From positions 1 to 64,000 of the forward strand of contig CANKAM010000016.1 in NCBI GenBank assembly GCA_947479755.1: 64,000 nt of DNA, written 5' to 3'. This DNA comes from Bacteroidota bacterium. GTDB lineage: Bacteria; Bacteroidota; Bacteroidia; SXHM01. Each line of letters opens with the position of its first letter. Position 1 is the first letter of the stretch. Shown here in pieces: positions 54,639 to 63,200 of this stretch. The notes under the pieces are model-generated. The model searched no databases. It was not told where the DNA came from and saw only the letters and a list, made by a program, of their open reading frames with translations. A program made the position numbers and the translations under genes.

Positions 54639-55420
54639 TAAACCGAATTTGCGTTCTTGTTATTCTGTTATTTCCGTTCTCCGTTTACGCGCAGGATACA
54701 ATTCTTCTGACAAACGGAAAGGTAAAGGAAGGGAAAATGCTTTTCCGAGATAACAACTGGATTTATTATGGAATAAAAGAGAGACAAACTATTGATGAAA
54801 GTAAGTATGCAATTATTGAAAATAAGTATAAGCAGAAAAGAGAAAAAGTAAAATCCAACACAAAGAAAGATACGCTTACTAAACTCTTTGCTCTTGAATT
54901 GATTAAAGCAAATGAAGTTAGGGATAACGCTAAAGTTAAATTTAATAGATTGATAAGAGCACGAACTGATAATATTTTTAGCATTATTCATCCTGATGGT
55001 AAAGAAGAAATCATTTATAGTCCTGACACACTTGGATTTTTGGTGTTAGATGTTGTAGAGCCTGAGTTAGATTTAAGTGTGGATGAAATGCGCAAATACA
55101 TTTATGGTTGTCAGGATGGAATGAATGTTAATCAAGATAAAGCAAGAAATATATCTGGGGTAGTTGGAGGTGTTGGTGCAGGATTTGGTGCTTTTTTTGG
55201 ACCAATTGCACCCAGTGTCTATATTATAATATTAGGAGCATCTAAACAAAGGCCTGATGAGAACTTAGTAGCTCATCCTGAACTTGTTTTTGATGAAAAT
55301 TATTTAGAAGGGTATAAAAAATCAGCAAGAAAACAAAAGATAATAGCTGCCACTCAGGGCGGTTTAATTGGACTTTCCTTTGGGATGTTTGCGTATCAGA
55401 TCATTTTCCGCAACTTGTGA
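54635..55420 (+). CDS. exported or membrane protein of unknown function
   Basis: The 261-residue protein has a signal peptide (to about residue 20). A short beta domain (DTILLTNGKVKEGKMLFRDNNWIYYGI) of a kind common in Bacteroidota follows, then a lysine-rich helix (about 60-85). A glycine-zipper segment (GVVGGVGAGFGAFFGPIAPSVYIIIL, about 165-195) and a C-terminal hydrophobic helix (about 235-258) would insert in a membrane. No named domain is recognised. It is coupled on both sides: ATGA overlap with the gene before and GTGA overlap with the UbiA-like gene after. Confidence 0.7.
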   Translation: MINRICVLVILLFPFSVYAQDTILLTNGKVKEGKMLFRDNNWIYYGIKERQTIDESKYAIIENKYKQKREKVKSNTKKDTLTKLFALELIKANEVRDNAKVKFNRLIRARTDNIFSIIHPDGKEEIIYSPDTLGFLVLDVVEPELDLSVDEMRKYIYGCQDGMNVNQDKARNISGVVGGVGAGFGAFFGPIAPSVYIIILGASKQRPDENLVAHPELVFDENYLEGYKKSARKQKIIAATQGGLIGLSFGMFAYQIIFRNL

Positions 55421-56295
55421 GACTGTTCCGCAAAGCCATACATTACTTTGTTTTCGGAAACTTTTTAATTGCTTTTTCTTCGGTTGGATTAACACATTTA
55501 TCACAACTTGGAAAAGAATTAACCACCGGTGATTTACATCTGCTAGTATTTGTGTTTTTCTCCACACTGCTTGTTTACAACCTGAATCTGATTGAAGGCA
55601 TGAAGGGTTTAAAATCTTCAGCCTTCCGCTCGGTACGCCACAACTGGATTGTGAAACATGAAAAGTTTATCTGGGCATTTTCTTTTTTGTCGCTGATTGT
55701 TTCTGTAGCCGAACTTACAGCTTTGAAAGAAGACACCTTGATTTTTTTACTTGTTCCGGGGCTGTTTGCTTTGGGTTATGCTGTTCCTATCAAGCTGCCC
55801 GGAATGAAAACAATACGCCTGCGCGAACTTCCGTTTGTGAAAATATTTCTGGTTGCATGGGTCTGGGCTACATTCACAGTTGGCTTACCACTTGTGCAGC
55901 AAAGCGGAATGCAGGAATTATTAACGACTGACAACTTTCTGCTGTTCTTCTCACGCACTGTCTTTATTTTTGCCATTACTATTCCGTTTGATATTCGTGA
56001 CTTAGCTTATGACAGCGATAAACACATTGCTACTATTCCTTCCCGTTTCGGAATAGAGAAGTCGAAATACATTTCCTTATTTCTCTTATTCATTTTTATT
56101 GCAAGTTCATTTGTTCGCTGCAACTTTGGCTTCTGCAACTTATATGAATTCTGTGCATTAGTTACTTCGGCATTGGTTTCAGCGGTATTGGTAGTGATGG
56201 TTAACAGCCAACGCAAAGAACTCTTTTACTCACTGGGTATTGAAGGCACAATGATTATTCAGTGGACTGTTGTACTTTTGTCAACATTACTTTAA
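55417..56295 (+). CDS. UbiA-like prenyltransferase-fold membrane protein
   Basis: The 292-residue protein has about eight or nine membrane helices. The second UbiA-type aspartate motif is present (FDIRDLAYDSDKHIATIPSRFG, Asp192/195/199/201). The first motif, usually NDxxDxxxD, is only N-x4-E here (YNLNLIEGMKG, residues 54-63). It may therefore bind a prenyl diphosphate or magnesium in an altered way, or be a non-catalytic relative. Substrate is unknown. It uses a GTG start overlapping the previous stop (GTGA). It is the third gene of the four-gene operon. Confidence 0.78.
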   Translation: MRLFRKAIHYFVFGNFLIAFSSVGLTHLSQLGKELTTGDLHLLVFVFFSTLLVYNLNLIEGMKGLKSSAFRSVRHNWIVKHEKFIWAFSFLSLIVSVAELTALKEDTLIFLLVPGLFALGYAVPIKLPGMKTIRLRELPFVKIFLVAWVWATFTVGLPLVQQSGMQELLTTDNFLLFFSRTVFIFAITIPFDIRDLAYDSDKHIATIPSRFGIEKSKYISLFLLFIFIASSFVRCNFGFCNLYEFCALVTSALVSAVLVVMVNSQRKELFYSLGIEGTMIIQWTVVLLSTLL

Positions 56296-56304
56296 TACTC
56301 GCAA

Positions 56305-57441
56305 ATGAAAATTAATCTCAGCTTATCGCTTTCACTGCTACCTTTTTTGGCTCTTTGCCAAACCATTCCACAATACGACCACGTTGTTATCTGTGTGATG
56401 GAAAACCACAGCTATTCACAGATTCAAGGCTCGTCAAACGCTCCTTACATCAACACTTTAGTTGCTGACCAGAATGCAGCAACGTTTACCGAATCTTATG
56501 GGTTAACCCATCCCAGTCAGCCAAACTACATCATGCTTTTTTCGGGTGATAACCAAGGCGAAACAGGTGACGGAATGCCTGTCGGTCAGCCCTTCACTGT
56601 CTGTAATTTAGGTGCTGAGCTGCTGGCTAATAGTTTTACGTTTGCAGGCTACTCAGAAGATTTGCCATCCACAGGTTTTAATGGCGAAACCTCCGGTCTG
56701 TATGCGCGCAAACATTCTCCCTGGGTAAACTGGATGGATGCTCCTACAAACGGCATTCCATCCTCCCTGCATCTTTCATTTACAGATTTCCCAAGTGATT
56801 TTTCACAGTTGCCAACGTTATCCTTTGTTATTCCTAATCTTGAAAACGATATGCATGACCCTGCTCTGTTGCCATCTGCCATTTCAAACGGTGATGCCTG
56901 GGTTGAGACTAATATGGATGCCTATATTCAGTGGGCAAAAACAAATAACAGCCTGTTTATTTTAACATTTGATGAAGACAACTGGGTTTCATTAAATCAT
57001 ATTCTTACGGTGTTTATCGGTGATAATCTTATTGGCGGAAGCTATAATCAAAATATTGACCATTATGATTTACTGCGCACGCTGGAAGAGATGTATGGCC
57101 TGAATTACTGCGGCAACAGTGCAACAGCAACACCCATTACCGATTGCTGGGCCGAGGTTGTAGGTGTTCCGCTAACTGAAAACAAATTTGAGAACGCTTT
57201 GGTTTATCCAAATCCTGCGGTAGAAAAACTGAACATTGAAATTGCAGCAAACAAACCTGAGACTGTTAAGATTACTATCACCAATATGTTCGCGCAGGTT
57301 TTTGCCTCTTATGAAACAGAGGTTTCAGAAGGAAATAATCAGATTGTTTTTCCGGTTGATGGTTTTGAGGACGGAACTTATTTTGTGAATATTATTTCTT
57401 CGCAAAAGAATGTGGTGAAGAAGATGATTGTGGAGAATTGA
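56305..57441 (+). CDS. secreted phosphoesterase (acid phosphatase / phospholipase C-like) with T9SS sorting domain
   Basis: The 378-residue protein has a signal peptide (to about residue 19). A phosphoesterase-family domain follows (about 25-280), with the N-terminal VVICVMENHSYSQIQG (metal-binding Glu/Asn), LTHPSQPNYIMLFSG, an NDMHDPA segment and LFILTFDEDNW near 215. A type-A sorting domain ends it (VYPNPAVEKLNIEI ... GTYFVNIISS). It is predicted to release phosphate or headgroups from phosphoesters outside the cell. Its ATG is 9 bases after the UbiA-like stop, the last gene of the operon; a GC-rich 13-bp tandem repeat follows. Confidence 0.88.
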   Translation: MKINLSLSLSLLPFLALCQTIPQYDHVVICVMENHSYSQIQGSSNAPYINTLVADQNAATFTESYGLTHPSQPNYIMLFSGDNQGETGDGMPVGQPFTVCNLGAELLANSFTFAGYSEDLPSTGFNGETSGLYARKHSPWVNWMDAPTNGIPSSLHLSFTDFPSDFSQLPTLSFVIPNLENDMHDPALLPSAISNGDAWVETNMDAYIQWAKTNNSLFILTFDEDNWVSLNHILTVFIGDNLIGGSYNQNIDHYDLLRTLEEMYGLNYCGNSATATPITDCWAEVVGVPLTENKFENALVYPNPAVEKLNIEIAANKPETVKITITNMFAQVFASYETEVSEGNNQIVFPVDGFEDGTYFVNIISSQKNVVKKMIVEN

Positions 57442-57454
57442 ATTCCCTTCGACA

Positions 57455-57506
57455 AGCTCAGGGTGACAGCTCAGGGTGACAGCTCAGGGTGACATCTCAG
57501 GGTGAC
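57455..57506. repeat. 13-bp tandem repeat, four copies
   Basis: AGCTCAGGGTGAC occurs three times in a row, then ATCTCAGGGTGAC. It is preceded by CCCTTCGACA. The unit is the end of the double-hairpin repeat family (TCAGGGTGAC), so it looks like local slippage of that element. It lies between two convergent genes. Confidence 0.92.
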
Positions 57507-57515
57507 AAACCGCTT

Positions 57516-60158
57516 CTACAACCTACCGCCTAACACAAACGACTTCTTATAGTTCTTCTGTTCACCAGTAGCGTTGAACAATTCAATGAACGCAACATAA
57601 ATTCCGATGCGTACTTTCTCGCTGCTCTCGTTTATTCCGTCCCAGGAGATAGTGCCGGTGGTGCCGAGGAGTTCGTTGGTGAGCAGGTTTTTTATTGCTC
57701 TTCCGCGTGCATCGTAGATGGTGATGGTGCCGATAAATCCGGGAGTATCAAAAACGTAATTGAAGTTTATAACATCGTTATAGCCATCGTTGTCGGGTGA
57801 GAAGATTTCGGGTTCAACGGTGATAGGACTGTCTTCAATTTGCGGAACATCAAACTGTGAGTTTTGATAAGCAGGTGTAGCAAAGCCCACTGTTTCAGCG
57901 GCTGAGTGCCAGTTGCTGCGGTCGGCTGAGGAACGCTCAAAGGCAATGCGCTCGAGCGAAACACCTTTAAAGCTGTTGAGCAGAGGGATGTGCATGCCTT
58001 CATCGTAAATGAGCATGTCGATGATGTTGCCCAGCGTGTCGTTGAGAACGACAGAGCCTGCATCAATATTAAACGAAGGCATGGAAACAACTTTGAGAAA
58101 GCCGCTGGGATTAGTAGTTGCGTAATCTGATTTTACTGCATCGGGTGAGGTGGTGAGCACCAGGTATTCACCGGGGAAAAGGAGGTAGCCGAGTGGCGCA
58201 ATAATTTTCTGGTTGATGGGCGGCACACCAACAGTATCAAAGTTGGCGATGCGGAGACTTTTGAGGTCAATGACTTTTGCAGAGCGGTTATACACCTCCA
58301 CAAAATCCACTGCATCATCATAAGGATAAAAGAGAATTTCGTTTACGATGATGTCGTTTGAATCAGGGAATTCGGGGATGGCGAAGCGCACCCCGATGCT
58401 GTCTTGTATTGCATTCGCAACGCAATCCTGCATGTTGCTTACGTATAAGTTGTAAGTGGTTTGCAGTTGCAAAGGTTGCGCGAGCGTAAGCGTTACGGTG
58501 TTCATTGCAGGAAACTCCGGAACGGCAGTGAGCGGTGTTCCGATTCCGTTATCGATAAAATAGTTTGCGGTGTTGATTGCAAAAAGGCTGTCTAACTTTT
58601 CGCTGAAGAAAACGGTGATGGTGGTGTTGCTAACAACGCTCACACGTTCCGGTGTAGGCGCTTCGGTATCGGGGTTGGGGGCTTTAACGGAATTGGTTCT
58701 TCCGGGTGTACCGCCTGCAATGTTGGTGCTGGCGCGCCAGTTGTTGGCTTCACCGCAAACGTAATCGGGGTCAATCTGTTCGAGCGACCAGCCGCCTTCT
58801 TCTTTGTCGGCATCGGCATACCAGTCGATGGAATAAACGAGCGTGTGGATGATGTTGCCTGTGCTGTCCTGCAATAACAATGTTTGTCCGTCATTGGTGA
58901 GGGCGGTGGTGGAAAGCCCTTCGACCTGCACTACGTTGCCGTAGCCCTGCATGTAAATAAAGGCATCATCAGTAGTGAGCACGAGAAAACTATCGGGCAA
59001 AATAACGGCATCGGGCAAGAGTTTGGTGGTAGTGCCGTAGGTGAACTTCCAGTCTTTTACATTGATGGGAACCTGGGTGCGGTTGTAGAGTTCGGTGTAT
59101 TCAAACTCGGGAATTCCAACGTAGGGCGATGGGTCGGCCATGACTTCGTTGAAGACCACATCGTAACGCTGCGGAAAATAATAGACGAAGGGATGTTGTG
59201 AGGAAAGCATAGTGTTTCCGGCAGCATCCTGCACGTTGGAGATGCTGAGGGTGTAGAGTGTTCCGAGTGTAAAATTAGTTGCAAAGGTGAGGTGTACGAT
59301 GTTGGCATTGCTGATGTCACGCGTTGCGGTTTGGGGATTTGCAAGTGCGTTGTCGGCTGCATAGTTAGTGAGTGTTTCGGCAGTGGATTGACTAACGGTT
59401 TCGGAAAAAATAACATCCAGCGAGTTGGTTGAAGTGATGGAAACGGCTGTTACTTCGGGCAAAATATCATCCACAAAGGTGGAGCCGGTAACATTGAAAT
59501 CATCAAAGAAAAAGTTGGCGTTGTTGGTGGTGGTGTATTTGCAGGAGACACCAAAAAAGGAAGTGGTGAGGAACGTAACATCGTTCACACTTCCTTCCAG
59601 AGCAAAGTTATTTCCGGTGGTGCTGTCGGAATAAAAGTTCCATGTTCCATCGGGAAAGCGCTCCACTTTTATTCTGCCTTCGGCAGGGTTGATGCCAAAG
59701 GTGTTTACCGTTCCGGCAAAGAGTTCGGTGCCGGTGGTACCGCTTTGTTTGAAGAATTTGAGGCGGTCGGTGGAGCCGTTTTCGCCAAAGCGCAGGTAGT
59801 AGCCGTTTAAATCACTGCGCAGGTTTTCCTGGTCGCTGACTAAATATATTTTAAGGTTGTTGCTGTTGCTGGGGTCGAAATTCATGCGGAAATAAAACTC
59901 CCACCGGATGGTATCGGAAAAGACAACGCTGTTGGCGGTGGCGAGGTAGGCGGTATCACTAAGGGCGGGTGCATTGAGGTGGAGCTGGAAACTTCCGTCC
60001 ACTTCAAACTTGGTGTTTTCGCCTGTCCACACGGGGTTGGCGGTGAAGTCGGCATCGGTGAAGTTGTCAACGAATTGTGCTGATGCCTCACCCCCTGCCC
60101 CTCTCCAAAGGAGAGGGGTTAGGAACATGATTGCGACAAGAAGAAGTTTATTCATCAT
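57516..60158 (-). CDS. lamin-tail-domain secreted protein with FlgD/CHU_C-like C-terminus
   Basis: The 880-residue protein has a signal peptide. A lectin-like N-terminal domain (to about 220), an SbsA/Big_5-type Ig-like domain (LPEVTAVSITSTNSLDVIFSETV), a lamin-tail domain (VVFNEVMADPSPYVG), a second Ig-like domain (APTPERVSVVSNTTITVFFSEKLD) and a second lamin-tail domain (DIIVNEILFYPYDDAVDFVEVYN) follow in order. The C-terminal 90 residues (PEIFSPDNDGYNDVINFNY...ITIYDARGRAIKNLL...GIYVAFIELF) are a FlgD-Ig-like CHU_C module serving as a T9SS sorting signal. The signal peptide is interrupted by an in-frame copy of an intergenic repeat (TPLLWRGAGGEA). It is probably an outer-surface structural protein. 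Confidence 0.86.
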   Translation of the reverse strand: MMNKLLLVAIMFLTPLLWRGAGGEASAQFVDNFTDADFTANPVWTGENTKFEVDGSFQLHLNAPALSDTAYLATANSVVFSDTIRWEFYFRMNFDPSNSNNLKIYLVSDQENLRSDLNGYYLRFGENGSTDRLKFFKQSGTTGTELFAGTVNTFGINPAEGRIKVERFPDGTWNFYSDSTTGNNFALEGSVNDVTFLTTSFFGVSCKYTTTNNANFFFDDFNVTGSTFVDDILPEVTAVSITSTNSLDVIFSETVSQSTAETLTNYAADNALANPQTATRDISNANIVHLTFATNFTLGTLYTLSISNVQDAAGNTMLSSQHPFVYYFPQRYDVVFNEVMADPSPYVGIPEFEYTELYNRTQVPINVKDWKFTYGTTTKLLPDAVILPDSFLVLTTDDAFIYMQGYGNVVQVEGLSTTALTNDGQTLLLQDSTGNIIHTLVYSIDWYADADKEEGGWSLEQIDPDYVCGEANNWRASTNIAGGTPGRTNSVKAPNPDTEAPTPERVSVVSNTTITVFFSEKLDSLFAINTANYFIDNGIGTPLTAVPEFPAMNTVTLTLAQPLQLQTTYNLYVSNMQDCVANAIQDSIGVRFAIPEFPDSNDIIVNEILFYPYDDAVDFVEVYNRSAKVIDLKSLRIANFDTVGVPPINQKIIAPLGYLLFPGEYLVLTTSPDAVKSDYATTNPSGFLKVVSMPSFNIDAGSVVLNDTLGNIIDMLIYDEGMHIPLLNSFKGVSLERIAFERSSADRSNWHSAAETVGFATPAYQNSQFDVPQIEDSPITVEPEIFSPDNDGYNDVINFNYVFDTPGFIGTITIYDARGRAIKNLLTNELLGTTGTISWDGINESSEKVRIGIYVAFIELFNATGEQKNYKKSFVLGGRL
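60084..60125. repeat. intergenic-type repeat inserted inside a coding region
   Basis: GCCTCACCCCCTGCCCCTCTCC and GGAGAGGGGTTAGG around AAA match the dispersed elements at 47143 and 3980. It lies within codons about 12-25 of the gene and is translated in frame as TPLLWRGAGGEA between MMNKLLLVAIMFL and SAQ. Confidence 0.85.
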
Positions 60159-60196
60159 TGGTTTGGGGCTGCAAGTTAAAGATTAGGGGGAAACAA

Positions 60197-60225
60197 AAAA
60201 GGGTTGCACAGTGTGCAACCCTTTT
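60197..60225 (-). terminator. intrinsic terminator of the terminal giant gene
   Basis: AAAAGGGTTGCACA and its complement pair around a single G. On the minus strand the hairpin is followed by a T-run. It lies 20 bases after the stop codon at 60245. Confidence 0.88.
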
Positions 60226-60244
60226 CTTTACAAAAAGATAATAT

Positions 60245-63200
60245 TTAGTTCTTCACAATCCGTTTGGTAACGCTTCCCTTCTCCGTTCTTATGGTCAACA
60301 TATACATACCGTCAGGCAAATGGTTCAGGTTGTAATCACGTTTAACGGTCATTACATCTTTCACATCTTCCACAGGAATAATCAACTGACCAAGTGCATT
60401 GGTGAGTTCCAGTCTCAGGTTTTCGTAGCCGGTGAACAGGGCATTGAATGTAAACACGCTGTTAGTTGGGTTAGGATAAATGCTGATAACAGCATTGAGT
60501 GCAAGATCTTCAATTGAAGTCTGACTGTGCTCAATAATATTTGATTCACCTGAACAGCCGTTAGCATCGGTAACCACTACGGTATAGTTTCCGCTTGACT
60601 GGGTAATCAGTATCTGGCTGTTTGCTCCCGGAATGGTAACCATCGTATCATTTTCATACCACTGATAGCCTGCAAACGCAGGAGTGCAGGTAAGTGTATC
60701 ACCTGATTCAAGGATAAACGGTTGCGGATCCCAAACGGTAACCGTTACAGGGTTCACCACTTGTGATGAGTCGATACAACCATTCAAGTCCATTACAATT
60801 ACACCATATTGTCCGCTTTCAGTTACCAGAATTTCAGGTGTAGTTGATCCACTTGTCCATAAATAAGAAGCATAGTTTCCGAGAACACTTAGCACAACAT
60901 CGTCACCATCGCAGAATTGCAGCGGTCCGTCAGCCTGTATTTGCGGATTTGGAACAGGGAATACCTCAACAGTTACAGGAGCCGAACTTCCGGAGCATCC
61001 GTTTGAAGCCGTTACTGTTACCGAATATTGTCCGCTTTGAGTTACGGTTAATGTTTGTGTATTCTCTAAACCTGGTTGCCACTGAAATGCATTGTATCCA
61101 AAACCGGCATTAAGAACTACGTCTTCGCCCGGACAGAAACTTAATGGCCCGTCAGCAGAAATAGCAGGTGATGGATTTTGCAGCACCGTAACTATTACCG
61201 GAGAAGAGAAACCATCACAACCTAAACTGTTGGTCACAAACACCTGATAAAAACCAGGTTGCGTAACGGTAATGGTTTGGGTTTGGGTTATTCCATCACT
61301 CCATAGATATGTTGCATAACCTGATCCTGCATCAAGAACAATACTATCGCCCTGACAGAAAGTAGTCAATCCGCTTGAAGTAACAACAGGAGCCAATGTT
61401 TGACTTACTGTTACAATGGCATAATCAAATCCTTCGCAACCATTTTGGTCAATAACGGTAACTGCATATGCTCCTGTCGAAGAAACAGTAATGCTTTGAG
61501 TAAACTCACCTGTTGACCAGTCGTAAGTTGAACCGGGGTAACCTGCATTCAAAGTATATGAGGTTTGTGTGCAGATAGTAGTATCAGGTCCAAGATCAAT
61601 TACAGGAGGAGTATTAACCACCACCGTTGCAGGAGCTGAAGTTCCTACACAGCCGTTAACATCTGTTACTGTAACAGTAACCTGACCACCTGTATTGACA
61701 AGCGTTTGTTGTCCGTTAAAACCTGTTGTCCAAGTGTATTGCGAATAACCGTTTGACGCATTCAGAATTGCATAATCACCCTGACAGAAATCAACGCTTG
61801 CAGGAGTAATTACCGGAACCGGTAATGCATTAACTGTAGTGCTTTGTGTCTCAGAATTTACACAACCGTTTACATCGGTGTAGGTGTAAGTAATTGGATG
61901 TGTTCCTACCCCTGCTGTTGCAGGTTCAAAGTCATTTGCATTAATACCTGTTCCGCTGAATGTTCCGCTTGCAGGTATTCCGGTAAGCGCATCAGCCAGA
62001 GCATCTTCACAATAGTTTGCTGCAAGCCCTGTGAAGGTTACAACCGGGAGATCATTTACCACTACAGAAATAGTTGTGCTGTTTGTGCAGTTGTTACCAT
62101 CAGTGTATGTATAGGTGATGATATGAGTTCCCACGCCTGCATCACTTGCAGTCCACGAACCACCCGTAACACCCGGTCCGCTGAAGGTGCCGCCTGTAGG
62201 GGTTGCTACCAAAGTAACAGGCGTGTTATCATCCACGCAATAGGAAGGAGCAGTTCCGCTCAACGTCAAAGCAGGAATATCATTCACGATTGCAGACTGC
62301 GTTTCAAAGCTGGTGCAACCGTTTCCATCGGTGTAAGTGTAAGTGATAGAAACAGTTCCCAATGATGAATTTGAAGGCACAAACTGATTAGCTAAACCAT
62401 TGATGCCAGGTCCGCTGAATGTTCCACCCGCAGGTGTTGCGGTCAACTGAACAGGAGTATTGTCGTTAATACAGTATGGTCCTGCAAGTCCGCTGAAACT
62501 CACAACAGGAAGCGGATTAACACTTACTGTTTGTGTGGTACTATTGAAGCACCCGTTTCCATCGGTGTATTCATATAATATAGTATAAGGTCCGCCAACG
62601 CCTGCTGTTGAAGCAGAGAAATCGTTGCCGATAATTCCCGGTCCGCTGAAGGTTCCGCCAACAGGAGCACCTGTTAATGTTGCTAAAGCAGCATCCACAC
62701 AATACTCGCTGTTCAATCCGCTGAAGCTTACAACCGGTAAAGGATTAACAAGTAATACTGCAGAAGTTGAAGTTGAATAAACTGAGCAGTTGATAGAACC
62801 TGCTACCACTACCTGATACTGATAACCATTCATTGAAACATCTGCTCCGGATATTACAAGTGTTGCGGTATTGGAATTTGAATAAACACCTCCGTTATTG
62901 ATGAAAGTCCAACCACTGCCATCATTTACCTGCCAACCATAAGTAAGATTATTACCCTGAGAAGTTACTGTAAACGATGCATTGTCTCCATCACAAATAA
63001 TCTGGTTACCCGGACCTAACGTAATTTCAGGACCAACTCCAACTGCAAGTGTAACTGAGTTAGTTGTAGATGAGTTGGCACAAATAGTTCCGCTGATGAT
63101 ACAGATATATTGATACCCGTCCATTGCCAAGGTAGTGCTTGAAATACTCAATGATGAAGTTGTTGCACCACTGTATAAACTTCCGTTGGTAACGTTTACA

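Noticed and set aside
57455-57506. Four direct repeats as a mini CRISPR
   Set aside because: The 13-bp units are contiguous with no spacers, and no cas gene is present.
57767-59420. Several 60-120-residue frames antisense to or out of frame with the 880-residue secreted protein
   Set aside because: They lie entirely in one clear coding region with coherent domains, have no start context and no recognisable product.
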